DNA from: Pseudomonadota bacterium
Lineage (GTDB): Bacteria > Pseudomonadota > Alphaproteobacteria > Acetobacterales > Acetobacteraceae
Reading direction: 5' to 3'
Assembly (NCBI GenBank): GCA_021851785.1
Contig: JAJZBV010000011.1
Coordinates: forward strand, 1-64,000
DNA: 64,000 nucleotides
The translations under genes were made by a program, and so were the position numbers. Each line of letters starts with the position of its first letter. Positions within the stretch are counted from its first letter, which is position 1. Below, in pieces: positions 1-7,946 of the stretch. Under the pieces are notes generated by a model. That model was not told the origin of the DNA. It did no database searches and saw nothing but the letters and a program-made list of their open reading frames with translations.

Positions 1-125
1 CCCGCGCAGCGAAAGCCGGCTGCGAAGTGCCGATCTGCGCCGCCGTCGCCACCGTTCTCGCCGGCGACGCCAGTCTCCGTGCCGCGATGACGACCTTGCT
101 CGCGCGTCCGCCGCGGGATGAGTGA
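1..125 (+). CDS. gpsA: Glycerol-3-phosphate dehydrogenase [NAD(P)+], C-terminal fragment
   Basis: The window opens inside this gene. The frame starting at base 3 gives about 40 residues ending in TGA at 123-125. The stretch has the small-residue helix with E-V-P-I-C-A-A-V and the terminal L-L-A-R-P-P-R-D-E that close GpsA proteins of alphaproteobacteria. GpsA makes sn-glycerol 3-phosphate from dihydroxyacetone phosphate for phospholipid synthesis in the cytoplasm. Only the C-terminal helical domain is visible, so the call rests on a short match to the family's usual ending. The 145 bases that follow hold no gene; they are AT-richer toward 230-270 and probably terminate the facing WD40 gene. 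Confidence 0.7.
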   Translation, partial: RAAKAGCEVPICAAVATVLAGDASLRAAMTTLLARPPRDE

Positions 126-270
126 AAAGGCGGGACTTTCAGCGAACCTGCCTGGCAAGGTCTGGCCGGGCAAACTGGCCCGCGAAGCCGCTTTTTTCGT
201 TCCGCCTCCATTTCTGGTCAGCTTCTGACAAAACACTTCGCAAAATATCGGGACTAAACACCTAGGAATT

Positions 271-1569
271 TTATTGTAAAACGTGGATAATCACGATGCC
301 GCCGCCGACCACGGCTGCAATATACTGTCCGTCCTTCGTTACCGCCGCTGCAAGCGGTACCTGCCGATATTTCGCCACGACGAGTGGTGCCGCCTGCGGC
401 TTGGCGATCGGCCAGAGGATGATACTAAGGTCTGCGGCAGACACGAGATAACGATTCTGCGGATCCCAGGCCAAAGCCCCTACATTTTCAAAACTTTGTT
501 GATAGGCCCATGCGAGAGTGCCATCCGCGACACGCCAGACCCTGACGGGACCTGGCGTCTTGGGATCGGGAGAAAAGAAATATGCACCAGTTGCCAAAAA
601 GCGCCCATCAGGACTGAGGGCAATCCCTTGTGCCCCTTCTACGCCGCGGGGAGGCCCCCTAATCGCTTCGATCACTCGTATGTTTGCCAGCGTGGCAACG
701 TCGAACAGCATGACGGCGCCTACGGCGCCTCGAGGTGAAGGGCACTTGGCGCAGGCGGTTAAGCCAATGGTGGCTAGTATTTTTCCATCTGGAGAAAAGG
801 CCATTATATATGCTAGCGACCCGGGGGATGGCGTGAATTCCATCATTACACCGGAGGGAGATGGATAGAATTGTTTTTCTTTTATGTTCCCGATAATTGA
901 CCAGGTTTTCGTTTCATATATGTGAATCATAGACGAAGGGCAGCCGTCCATGGTAGCAAAGCGGCTTCCATCTGGTGAAATAGCAAAATTAAATGCCACG
1001 TTAACGTCCGCGGTATTCCAGTCTGCTCCTGCTAACTCTTCACAAGCGCCATCCACCTGCTTGGCGACGGTGCCGGTGGTCAGCGACCAGAGCGTGAAGG
1101 CCGGCACATGGCCCACCGAGCCTCGCCCAGACGCACCCGTGATCAGATATTTCCCGTCGGCGGTAAAGGCGAGCGGTTCTCCATCTGAGAACTCGCGTTT
1201 GAACTCTTGAACCATCTTGCCAGAGCGACGATCCCATACTGTCACCCGCCCATCGAAAATGCGCGAGGCTGCCACTAGCGTGCCATCTGGGCTCCATTGC
1301 ACGTGCATCACCGAGCCCGCCGGCAGAACGCGCTCGATGCGGGCGGTCAACGGGAAGTCCGGCGATGGCCTGCCCTGCGCTGCGCTTTTGATCTCGGTGG
1401 GGAGAGAGGGGTGCGTTATATCGACCGCTTGCAGCAACTCCAAAAACAGATAGGCGCGGGCACCGACATGATATACCAGCATGGCGCCGGCCGCCGAAAC
1501 CAGCAAAAACGCAAGCGGAACAGCCCAGCGGGCCGGACGCCATCCCCCCCACCCTTGGCCCATCCTCAT
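271..1569 (-). CDS. Membrane-anchored WD40/beta-propeller protein
   Basis: 432 residues. Residues about 14-37 form one hydrophobic segment (signal anchor). The rest shows repeated WD40-like blades, for example S-P-D-G-T-L-V-A-A-S followed by V-T-V-W-D, S-P-D-G-R-F-A-T and S-P-D-G-K-I-L-A-T. A periplasmic propeller used as a protein-interaction platform is the likely role; the partner is unknown. The ATG at 1569 overlaps the TGA of the upstream hlyD remnant as ATGA, so the two were once translationally coupled. Bases about 760-1030 are clearly AT-richer than the rest of the window and use codons such as ATA and TTA that neighbours avoid, which suggests recent acquisition. Function is not known. 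Confidence 0.75.
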   Translation of the reverse strand: MRMGQGWGGWRPARWAVPLAFLLVSAAGAMLVYHVGARAYLFLELLQAVDITHPSLPTEIKSAAQGRPSPDFPLTARIERVLPAGSVMHVQWSPDGTLVAASRIFDGRVTVWDRRSGKMVQEFKREFSDGEPLAFTADGKYLITGASGRGSVGHVPAFTLWSLTTGTVAKQVDGACEELAGADWNTADVNVAFNFAISPDGSRFATMDGCPSSMIHIYETKTWSIIGNIKEKQFYPSPSGVMMEFTPSPGSLAYIMAFSPDGKILATIGLTACAKCPSPRGAVGAVMLFDVATLANIRVIEAIRGPPRGVEGAQGIALSPDGRFLATGAYFFSPDPKTPGPVRVWRVADGTLAWAYQQSFENVGALAWDPQNRYLVSAADLSIILWPIAKPQAAPLVVAKYRQVPLAAAVTKDGQYIAAVVGGGIVIIHVLQ

Positions 1570-1800
1570 CTCTCCCTCAACCCGTTATGAACATCTTCGC
1601 GGAGCGGCGCGAGGAGGTAGTCGATGACGCGGCGGCGGCCGATTTTGATCTCGGCGATGACCGCCATGCCCGGGGTGATCGGCTCGGCGTGGCCATCAAC
1701 ATGCAACGCCGTCCGATCGAGCGCGATATGGGCGACATGGCCGGCGAGCAGCCCGATAGAGGGTGAACGGAAACGCCTCCACCATAATTTCCAAACAAAA
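1566..1800 (-). pseudogene. Remnant of a HlyD-family type I secretion adaptor (3' end only)
   Basis: Read on the minus strand, the sequence ends with G-M-A-V-I-A-E-I-K-I-G-R-R-R-V-I-D-Y-L-L-A-P-L, the usual C-terminus of HlyD/EmrA-type membrane fusion proteins. Just upstream in another frame is V-E-A-F-P-F-T-L-Y-R, the HlyD motif that should directly precede G-L-L-A-G-H-V. One extra base near 1755 separates the two frames. Everything N-terminal to this (some 350 residues in a normal adaptor) is missing, and the break falls at the poly-T hairpin repeat. The remnant's stop overlaps the start of the WD40 gene. It is a truncated and frameshifted pseudogene, although its last 60 codons are well preserved. 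Confidence 0.75.
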
Positions 1801-1847
1801 CGGAAAAAGTCTTTTTGCTTCTTTTTCTTCAGAAAAAGAAGGTTTTT
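1797..1847. repeat. Poly-T/poly-A hairpin repeat, copy 1
   Basis: A perfect 11-bp stem lies at 1818-1828 and 1831-1841 (CTTCTTTTTCT / AGAAAAAGAAG) with a 2-base gap, followed by a T run on the plus strand. It abuts the stop codon of the Fe-alcohol dehydrogenase, for which it can serve as a terminator. The flank on its left (AACGGA.AAAGT.TTTTTG) resembles the copies at 19915-19958 and 22024-22066, so it belongs to the same dispersed family. It also marks the point where the hlyD remnant is cut off. Confidence 0.7.
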
Positions 1848-3031
1848 TATTTAATATTCCGCCCCGAGGTCCAGACCTCGCGATAGAGCGTCACGATCTC
1901 ACCGGCCTCGGGCACGCGCGGATTGTTGCCGGGGCTGCCCGAGGCCAGCGCCTGCGCCGCCATCAGGTCGAGTTTGGCGTTCCAGGCGGCTTCATCGATG
2001 CCGTATTGCCGCGGGCCGGGGACGCCGAGATCTTCGTTCAGCGTGACCAGACCGGCGGCCAGCGCCTCGGCCGCCGCCTCGTCGCTCTCGCCGGCGGCGG
2101 CGAAGCCGGCGACCCGCGCCGCCTCGGCATAGCGCGCCAGGGCGTGCGAGAGTCCGTAGCGGGTAACGGCGGGGAGCAGCATGGCGTTGGAAAGCCCGTG
2201 CGGGACATGGAAATGCGCCCCGATCGGGCGCGACATGCCATGCACCAGGGCGACCGAGCTGTTGGAAAACGCGAGCCCGGCGAGCGTCGCGCCAAGCATC
2301 ATCGCTTCCCGCGCCGCGGCGTTTTTCGGCTCGCGATAGACACGGCGGAGATTGCCGCCGATGAGGCGCATCGCCGCCAGCGCCATGGAATCCGAATACG
2401 GGTTGGCGCGACGCGAGACGAAGGCTTCGAGCGCGTGGGTGAAACTATCGACCCCGGTATCGGCGGTGGTCCGCGGCGGCACACTGAAGGTGAGTTCGTA
2501 ATCGACGAGGGCGGCGAGCGGCAGCGCGGCGAGGCCGGCGATCAGCATTTTCTCATCCCGCGCGGTATCGGTGATGACGGTAAAGCGCGTCACCTCCGTT
2601 CCCGTTCCCGCCGTGGTCGGGATGGCGATGACCGGCAGCGCCTCGAGATCGGCCTGATGCGGCACCTTGTAATCGGCCATCGCGCCGCCGCCGGCCGCCA
2701 GAATCGCCATCGCCTTGGCGGTATCGATCGGCGAGCCGCCGCCAAAGCCGATCAGACAGTCGAAATCGCCGCGCCGGATCACTTCGGCCCCGGCGGCGAT
2801 GACCGTATCGACCGGCTCGGGCACGGTGTCGCTGAACACCGCGACCGGGATGCCGGCCGTCTCCAGCGGCGCGAGGCAGCTTTGGATCAGGCCGGAGGAG
2901 ACCATGAACGGATCGCTCACCACCAGCGGGCGGGAGAGGCCGAAGGTCGCGAGAGTCTCGGCGACGCGCCCGATCACCCCGCCGCCGACGAGAACCTGGC
3001 GTGGGCTGGAAATGGTGAAATTCATCGCCAC
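1847..3031 (-). CDS. Iron-containing alcohol dehydrogenase
   Basis: 394 residues, normal length for the group III (Fe-ADH) family. The nucleotide-binding G-F-G-G-G-S-P-I-D is near residue 95. The metal-ligand region includes D-S-F-T-H-A-L-E-A and V-H-G-M-S-R-P-I-G-A-H-F-H-V-P-H-G, supplying the expected His ligands. The enzyme reduces aldehydes or ketones to alcohols with NAD(P)H, or the reverse, in the cytoplasm. It starts 10 bases after the class II aldolase gene ends, so the two form an operon. An aldolase plus an Fe-ADH suggests cleavage of a sugar phosphate or sugar acid and reduction of the aldehyde product, as FucA and FucO do. The actual substrate cannot be read from the sequence. Confidence 0.9.
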   Translation of the reverse strand: MAMNFTISSPRQVLVGGGVIGRVAETLATFGLSRPLVVSDPFMVSSGLIQSCLAPLETAGIPVAVFSDTVPEPVDTVIAAGAEVIRRGDFDCLIGFGGGSPIDTAKAMAILAAGGGAMADYKVPHQADLEALPVIAIPTTAGTGTEVTRFTVITDTARDEKMLIAGLAALPLAALVDYELTFSVPPRTTADTGVDSFTHALEAFVSRRANPYSDSMALAAMRLIGGNLRRVYREPKNAAAREAMMLGATLAGLAFSNSSVALVHGMSRPIGAHFHVPHGLSNAMLLPAVTRYGLSHALARYAEAARVAGFAAAGESDEAAAEALAAGLVTLNEDLGVPGPRQYGIDEAAWNAKLDLMAAQALASGSPGNNPRVPEAGEIVTLYREVWTSGRNIK

Positions 3032-3041
3032 CGTCCCCGGC

Positions 3042-3821
3042 TCAGGACCGGTAATCCGGCATATCGCCGTCGATCAGGCGGAGTGCCGCTTCCCACGCCA
3101 TGTCGTAATGTTCGAGCGAGCCCTCGCGGCGGAATTGCTGGGCGGTGTGGCGGCACACCGCCTCGGGCGGGAACACCAGTTCCGCCCCGCCGGCCAGCGC
3201 CTGCACCTGCGCCTGGCAGGCGCGTTCGAGGTAATAGATGATGTTGAACCCCTCGGCGATGGTCCGCCCGGCGGCGAGCAGGCCGTGATTGCGCAGGATC
3301 ATCGCCTGATGCGGGCCGAGATCGGCGACCAGCCGCTCCCGCTCGTCGAGGTCGAGGGCGATGCCCTCATAGCCGTGATAGGCGAGATGGCCATGAAACC
3401 GGAGCGCGTGCTGGCTGATCGGCAGCAGGCCCTGTTTCTGCGCCGAAACCGCGATGCCGGCGGCGGTATGGGTGTGGATCACGCACATCAGATCCGGCCG
3501 CGCCATGTGGATCGCGGAATGGATGGTGAAGCCGGCGGCATTCACCCGAAGCGATTGCCCCTCGCCCGCGATGATGTTGCCTTCGAGGTCGATCTTGACC
3601 AGATCGGAGGCGCGCATCTCCTGAAACAGGACGCCGTATTGATTGATCAGGAAATGGTGCTCGGGGCCGGGGAGACGGGCGCTGATATGGGTATAGATCA
3701 GATCCGTCATCCGGAAATGCGCGACCAGGCGATAAAGGGCGGCGAGGTCGCAGCGGATTTTCCACTCCTCCGCGCTGATGCCGGCCTGCGGGCGGGAGGG
3801 GGTGACGATGTTCATGGACAT
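3042..3821 (-). CDS. Class II aldolase/adducin family protein
   Basis: 259 residues. The family zinc site is visible: D-L-I-Y-T-H-I-S-A-R near residue 45 and C-V-I-H-T-H-T-A-A-G near residue 117. A further His lies in R-N-H-G-L-L-A-A-G. Members cleave or epimerise phosphorylated sugars such as fuculose-1-phosphate and ribulose-5-phosphate, or act on sugar acids. This one is longer than FucA (about 215 residues) and closer to the 250-260 residue subgroup of unknown substrate. The ATG at 3821 is followed by a second in-frame ATG two codons on, and either could be used. It is first in a two-gene operon with the Fe-alcohol dehydrogenase. Confidence 0.88.
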   Translation of the reverse strand: MSMNIVTPSRPQAGISAEEWKIRCDLAALYRLVAHFRMTDLIYTHISARLPGPEHHFLINQYGVLFQEMRASDLVKIDLEGNIIAGEGQSLRVNAAGFTIHSAIHMARPDLMCVIHTHTAAGIAVSAQKQGLLPISQHALRFHGHLAYHGYEGIALDLDERERLVADLGPHQAMILRNHGLLAAGRTIAEGFNIIYYLERACQAQVQALAGGAELVFPPEAVCRHTAQQFRREGSLEHYDMAWEAALRLIDGDMPDYRS

Positions 3822-3877
3822 GCTCCTGAAACGGACCTTTCCCCCATTTCGGCCCGCCGCCGGGCCGCCGTCAAGGC

Positions 3878-4561
3878 TCAGAAGACGAAGGCGGGGGCCG
3901 GGGCGAAGCCCGGCAGAACCGCGGTCGCGGCGTCGAACGCGGGGCGCATGGCGAGGCCGGCGGCACTGCGCTCGGCGAGCACGGCATGGCCGACATGCGC
4001 CATCGCCTGCGGCCCCGGCGGCTGCATCACGGTGACCAGACGGCCGGTCTCCAGCTTCAATTGCTCGCCGATCGCCGGAGGCAGGATGGTGACGGCGCCC
4101 TCGATCAGGATCACGTCCCAGGGCGCGCCGGGCGCGTAACCAGCGGCGAGCGGGCCGCTGACGAGGCGGACGGCGGGGGCATGCGCGGCGAGCGCCGGGC
4201 GGGCGAGCGCGAGCAGGGCCGGGTCTTCCTCCAAAGCCGTGACCTGGACGCCGCAGGCGGCGAGCAGGGCGGCGCCGTAGCCGGTGCCGGCGCCGATCAC
4301 CAGCGCTTTTTCCCCCGCTTGCGGTGCAGCGAGCTGGATCAGCCGGACGGTGATCAAGGGCTGCACCAGAACCCGCCCGCCGCCGAGCGGCACATCGGCG
4401 TCGAGATAGGCGAGATCGCGGCGATCCGGCGGCAGGAAACGCTCACGCGGCAGGTCGCGTGCGGCCTTCAGGAGGCGCGGATCGGTGACCTTGTTGGGGC
4501 GCAATTGCCCGTCGACCATCACGGCGCGGGGGGCGGAGAAATCAGCGGCGGCGACATCCAT
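3878..4561 (-). CDS. Protein-L-isoaspartate O-methyltransferase family protein
   Basis: 227 residues with the SAM-binding motif I (V-I-G-A-G-T-G-Y-G) near residue 87 and an acidic loop D-V-I-L-I-E-G-A-V further on. These match the PCMT family, which methylates isoaspartyl residues for protein repair. The region that in true Pcm reads T-I-S-Q-P is V-L-V-Q-P-L-I-T here, so the Ser next to the active site is missing. The same feature occurs in the divergent paralogues that many alphaproteobacteria carry. The methyltransferase fold is secure; the isoaspartate substrate is not. The gene is monocistronic or leads the aldolase operon (56-base gap). Confidence 0.82.
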   Translation of the reverse strand: MDVAAADFSAPRAVMVDGQLRPNKVTDPRLLKAARDLPRERFLPPDRRDLAYLDADVPLGGGRVLVQPLITVRLIQLAAPQAGEKALVIGAGTGYGAALLAACGVQVTALEEDPALLALARPALAAHAPAVRLVSGPLAAGYAPGAPWDVILIEGAVTILPPAIGEQLKLETGRLVTVMQPPGPQAMAHVGHAVLAERSAAGLAMRPAFDAATAVLPGFAPAPAFVF

Positions 4562-4759
4562 GGGCAGAATTCCGATCCTCTAGACCATGAGCGGAGCGAC
4601 GGCCAAGCGGTACCCGCCCCTTCCCGACCGGTCCGGGCTGCCTCGCCACCCCGGTGTTGTAAGGCCGCCGGCGCCGGTCGCCAAGCCACCCTCCGGAGAT
4701 GTCACCGCGCGGGCTTGACCGCCCCCATAGCGGCGCCCGATATAGCGCCGTCACGCCAG

Positions 4760-4833
4760 GGTCCGGTGGCAGAGTGGTGATGCAGCGGACTGCAAATCCG
4801 CGTATGCCGGTTCGATTCCGGCCCGGACCTCCA
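4760..4833 (+). tRNA. tRNA-Cys (GCA)
   Basis: The cloverleaf can be drawn by eye. The acceptor stem is GGTCCGG (4760-4766) with CCGGACC (4823-4829). The anticodon stem GCGGA/TCCGC encloses loop CTGCAAA, with anticodon GCA at 4792-4794. The T loop TTCGATT is present. Position 73 is T, the cysteine discriminator, and CCA is encoded at 4831-4833. The gene sits alone between the Pcm-like gene and the FNR-boxed stress genes. Confidence 0.96.
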
Positions 4834-4871
4834 GGTTCCCATACCGCGCCCGAACGCCATTCATCCGGCGC

Positions 4872-4885
4872 TTGACCCATATCAA
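4872..4885. promoter_or_regulatory. FNR/CRP-type box TTGACCCATATCAA
   Basis: TTGAC-N4-ATCAA differs from the FNR consensus TTGAT-N4-ATCAA at one base. It ends 70 bases before the ATG at 4956, a normal distance for an activating site at -41.5. It would place the host-attachment-type and Hsp20 genes under oxygen or redox control. No experimental evidence is available; the call rests on pattern and position. Confidence 0.6.
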
Positions 4886-4955
4886 TGAAACGTGAGCGGG
4901 CCGGGCGCAGGGTCCACCCTGTCCCGTGGGGGATAAAACAGGGCGAGGTTCCGCG

Positions 4956-5447
4956 ATGTCCCGGCGCCGTCTTCTCATCCTCATCGCCGATGGCGAGCAT
5001 GGCCGCTTGGTTCGGCCGGCGGCGGACAATGCGCTCCGAACCGAGCGCGCGCTCGATTCGATCCTCGCCCATCGACGGGCGGCGGATCTGACCTCGGACC
5101 GCCCCGGCGCCTCGTTTCACAGCGGCGCTTCGGCCCGCCATGCCGAAACGCCGCGCCACGACCCGCACGATTTGGCCAAAGAGACATTCGCCGAAGCGCT
5201 CGCCGACCACCTCAACCAAACCGAGGCGGCGGGTGCGTTCGATGATCTGGTCCTGGTCGCCCCAGCGCAGGTGATGGCCGCGATCCGCCAACACCTCGGC
5301 GACGCCTCCAGCCGGAGGATCATCGGCACGCTTCTCAAAGATCTGGTCAAGGTTCCCGACGAGGCGCTCGCGCCGCATCTCGCGGAATGGGTGCGCCCCG
5401 TGCAGCGCCGCGGCGGATCACGCGCGGCAGGGGGTGGCGGCATCTGA
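4956..5447 (+). CDS. Host-attachment-protein family (baeRF/eRF1-like) small protein
   Basis: 163 residues from the ATG at 4956, chosen over an upstream in-frame ATG at 4926 because GGGCGAGG lies 8 bases before it. The N-terminus (R-R-R-L-L-I-L-I-A-D-G-E-H-G-R) and the later D-D-L-V-L-V-A-P-A-Q-V-M-A-A-I-R fit the family annotated as required for attachment to host cells, a name inherited from Agrobacterium. In other proteobacteria such genes accompany low-oxygen and stress genes rather than host interaction. An FNR-like box precedes it and hsp20 follows after 74 bases. Biochemical role unknown. Confidence 0.75.
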   Translation: MSRRRLLILIADGEHGRLVRPAADNALRTERALDSILAHRRAADLTSDRPGASFHSGASARHAETPRHDPHDLAKETFAEALADHLNQTEAAGAFDDLVLVAPAQVMAAIRQHLGDASSRRIIGTLLKDLVKVPDEALAPHLAEWVRPVQRRGGSRAAGGGGI

Positions 5448-5521
5448 CCCCAAGCGCGGCACATGCCCTGTCCCATGGAATCCGTTTCATACCGCAACAC
5501 AAAACGTGAAGGAAATCAGAC

Positions 5522-6019
5522 ATGGCCACGACATCGGTTCCGGTAAAGCACACCGCCGCCGCTCCCGGCGTGACGGTTGACGTCTGGCGGCCATTCCGCT
5601 CCGAAATCGAGCGGATGTTCGACCGTTTCGCGAACGGGTTCGGCCTTGCGCCCTTCGCCGCCGCTCGGTTCGATCCCTCCATCGCTCTTCCCTCCCCTGC
5701 CGTCGACATCATCGAGAGCGAGACCGGGTTCACGCTGAGCGCCGAACTGCCCGGGATGACCGAGAAGGATGTCGAGCTTTCGCTCGTCGGCGACACGCTC
5801 GCGATCAAGGGCGAAAAGCGCCAGGAACGCGAGGAAAAGGACGAGAACTTCCATCTCACCGAGCGCAGCTACGGCGCGTTCCAGCGCTCGTTCCTGTTGC
5901 CCGAGAGCGTGGACCGCGAGCACATCTCCGCCGCATTCGCCAATGGGGTTCTCACCGTGACATTGCCGAAAACGGCGCTGGCGGCACCGAAGAAGATCGA
6001 GGTCAAGCCGGCCGGCTGA
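5522..6019 (+). CDS. Small heat shock protein, Hsp20/alpha-crystallin family
   Basis: 165 residues. The alpha-crystallin domain spans about residues 58-160: D-I-I-E-S-E-T-G-F at its start, A-E-L-P-G-M near the middle, G-A-F-Q-R-S-F-L-L-P-E, and the closing A-N-G-V-L-T-V-T-L-P-K. It is an ATP-independent holdase that keeps unfolding proteins soluble. GAAGGAAATC upstream is the ribosome site. It probably shares the FNR-type promoter of the preceding gene, since no strong terminator is seen in the 74-base gap. Confidence 0.93.
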   Translation: MATTSVPVKHTAAAPGVTVDVWRPFRSEIERMFDRFANGFGLAPFAAARFDPSIALPSPAVDIIESETGFTLSAELPGMTEKDVELSLVGDTLAIKGEKRQEREEKDENFHLTERSYGAFQRSFLLPESVDREHISAAFANGVLTVTLPKTALAAPKKIEVKPAG

Positions 6020-6055
6020 CATGCCCGCCCCTGCCCGCAGCGAGGAGCCATAAAA

Positions 6056-6673
6056 ATGATCGGTATCACCCTGCTTCCCGAACAGATCCGCGCCGCTCCG
6101 CCTGAAATCCGTCGCTGGCTCGAAGCGGAGATCGCGGCGACGTTCGCGCCGGGCGCTGCCGCCGTCGGATCTCCCCGCGCCGAGGCCCATTACGGCGGCG
6201 TCCCCGGGCTCGATGCCGCGGCGCGCCATTTGGTCGCGTGCGACCTCGAGGAGGCCCGTGCCATCCTCTCCCTCATTCAGGGGATGCTGCCGGTCGTGCA
6301 TGTGTTTTTCGAACTCGGCCGCGATCCGGTCACGGTCTCGGCGGAGGGGCTGCGGGTGCTGCGGCTCGATCAGATGATGCAGCATGCGCATTTGCGCTCG
6401 CTCGATCAGCTCGCCGCGTGTCTGCAGGCGATCGACGCGGCGGGTGAGCGCGTGCGCGGCGAGCCCGGCACGGCGCTGACCGTGCTGGACGGCGCCGGCC
6501 ATTGCCTGGTCGCCGAGGAGACCGGGCGGAACGTCTTCATCCTGTGGCAGGAGATCGTCGCGACGCACGACCTCGCCCGCCCCGGCGCCGGCGCTCCCCC
6601 GGCTGCCGCGCCGCCATTTGCGACCCCCTACGCCATCTCGGTGCCGCCGCTCGCGACCCCGGGCGGGGGATGA
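6056..6673 (+). CDS. Hypothetical protein
   Basis: 205 residues, not recognised. It has an acidic, leucine-rich core (residues about 40-150) of predicted mixed helix and strand, with D-L-E-E-A-R-A-I-L-S-L-I-Q and V-H-V-F-F-E-L-G-R. The last 35 residues are a low-complexity Pro/Ala tail. There is no signal peptide or membrane span. AGCGAGGAGCC precedes the ATG. It follows hsp20 by 36 bases and precedes cobG by 52, so it may belong to the same transcript. Codon use matches the neighbours, which supports it being real. Confidence 0.6.
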   Translation: MIGITLLPEQIRAAPPEIRRWLEAEIAATFAPGAAAVGSPRAEAHYGGVPGLDAAARHLVACDLEEARAILSLIQGMLPVVHVFFELGRDPVTVSAEGLRVLRLDQMMQHAHLRSLDQLAACLQAIDAAGERVRGEPGTALTVLDGAGHCLVAEETGRNVFILWQEIVATHDLARPGAGAPPAAAPPFATPYAISVPPLATPGGG

Positions 6674-6725
6674 CCCGGCGCTTGGCCGCTTTCGGAGGCC
6701 AGGGCTTTGGGGCTATAGCCAGCGC

Positions 6726-7925
6726 ATGAGGCGGCGCGGCTGGAACCCGGATGTGTTTTCCCCGATGCGGGCCGGCGATGGCTGGCTGATCCGCGTCAAA
6801 CCGCCCGAACAGCGCCTTGCCGCCGCGGCCGCGCGGCGTCTGGCCAGCATGGCGACGCGCTGGGGCAGCGGGGCGATCGAGATCACCACCCGCGCCAGCC
6901 TGCAGCTTCGCGGCGTCAGCGAGGCCGCTTTCGCCGATCTCGCCGCCGCCCTGCGGGAGGCCGGCCTCGCCAGCGACGATCCGGCGCTGGAGCAGCGGCG
7001 GAACATCCTGGTCTCGCCGCTCGCCGGCGATGATCCGACGATCGCCGGCGATCCGCTGGCGCTGGCCCGCGCGCTCGCGCAGCGCCTCGCCGACCCCGCT
7101 TATGCCGCTCTTTCGCAGAAATTCTCGGCGGTCATCGACGGCGGCGGCGTGCTGCCGCTGAGCGGCTGGCGTGCCGATATCCGGATCACGGTCAGAGAAG
7201 ACGGGGTCGGCATCGCCGCGCTCGACGGCACCACGCTCACCTGTCTCGCCGAGGAAGCCCCGGCCGCGGCTTTGACGCTGGCGGCGCGGATGACGCTTGA
7301 GACCCGCCCCCCGGCGCCGCCGCCGCCGCCGCCGCCTGCCGGCTTCCTCCCCTATCACGGCCCCGATCCCGGCCCCTGTCCCGGAGAGGCGCGCGGCGCC
7401 TTCGCCCTGGTGCCGCCGTTCGGCGCGATGCGGGCGCCGATGCTCGCCGCTCTCGCCGATCTCAGCGAGGGGTTCGGCGATGGCTGGCTCCGCCTCGCGC
7501 CGGGCCGGGTCGCGCTGATCGCCGGCGTTGCCGCGGCGAGGGCCGGGGATCTGGCACGCGCGGCGCGCGCGGCGGGCTTCATCACCGACCCCGCGGCGCC
7601 GAGCCTCGGCCTGATCGCCTGCATCGGCGCGCCGGATTGCGCCGGCGGCGATGCCCCGAGCCGCGCCGACGCGGCGGCGCTGGCGGCGCTTCTCGATGAC
7701 GGTGTCGCGCGGCCGATTCATGTCTCGGGCTGCGCCAAGGGCTGCGCCCATGTCGGCCCGGCGCCGGTGACGCTGACCGGCGTCGGCCGAGACGCGGACG
7801 GCGGCGGCCGCTATGATCTCGCGTTCGATGCCAGCACCGAGCATGTCGGCCTGCGGGCCGATCATCGTCTGCTCTCGATCGCGGAAGCAGCGGCGCTCCT
7901 CAATCGCGGCGCGGCGCGAGAATAG
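6726..7925 (+). CDS. cobG: Precorrin-3B synthase (CobG-like siroheme/4Fe-4S oxygenase)
   Basis: 399 residues from the ATG at 6726; upstream in-frame codons read through the previous gene's tail. The two halves each look like a nitrite/sulfite reductase ferredoxin-like repeat. The cluster signature C299-X5-C305 and C336-X3-C340 (S-G-C-A-K-G-C-A) is present. CobG uses O2 to convert precorrin-3A to precorrin-3B in the aerobic cobalamin route. At about 400 residues it is shorter than the 550 or more of assimilatory reductases, which favours CobG. A proline-rich linker lies at residues about 196-204. No other corrin-ring gene is in the window, so it is isolated here. Confidence 0.82.
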   Translation: MRRRGWNPDVFSPMRAGDGWLIRVKPPEQRLAAAAARRLASMATRWGSGAIEITTRASLQLRGVSEAAFADLAAALREAGLASDDPALEQRRNILVSPLAGDDPTIAGDPLALARALAQRLADPAYAALSQKFSAVIDGGGVLPLSGWRADIRITVREDGVGIAALDGTTLTCLAEEAPAAALTLAARMTLETRPPAPPPPPPPAGFLPYHGPDPGPCPGEARGAFALVPPFGAMRAPMLAALADLSEGFGDGWLRLAPGRVALIAGVAAARAGDLARAARAAGFITDPAAPSLGLIACIGAPDCAGGDAPSRADAAALAALLDDGVARPIHVSGCAKGCAHVGPAPVTLTGVGRDADGGGRYDLAFDASTEHVGLRADHRLLSIAEAAALLNRGAARE

Positions 7926-7946
7926 CCGCGAGAACGCTGCCTCCGA

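Noticed and set aside
1763-3241. Plus-strand open frame of 492 codons
   Set aside because: Antisense to the Fe-alcohol dehydrogenase; Arg/Gly/Asp-rich translation typical of shadow frames in GC-rich DNA.
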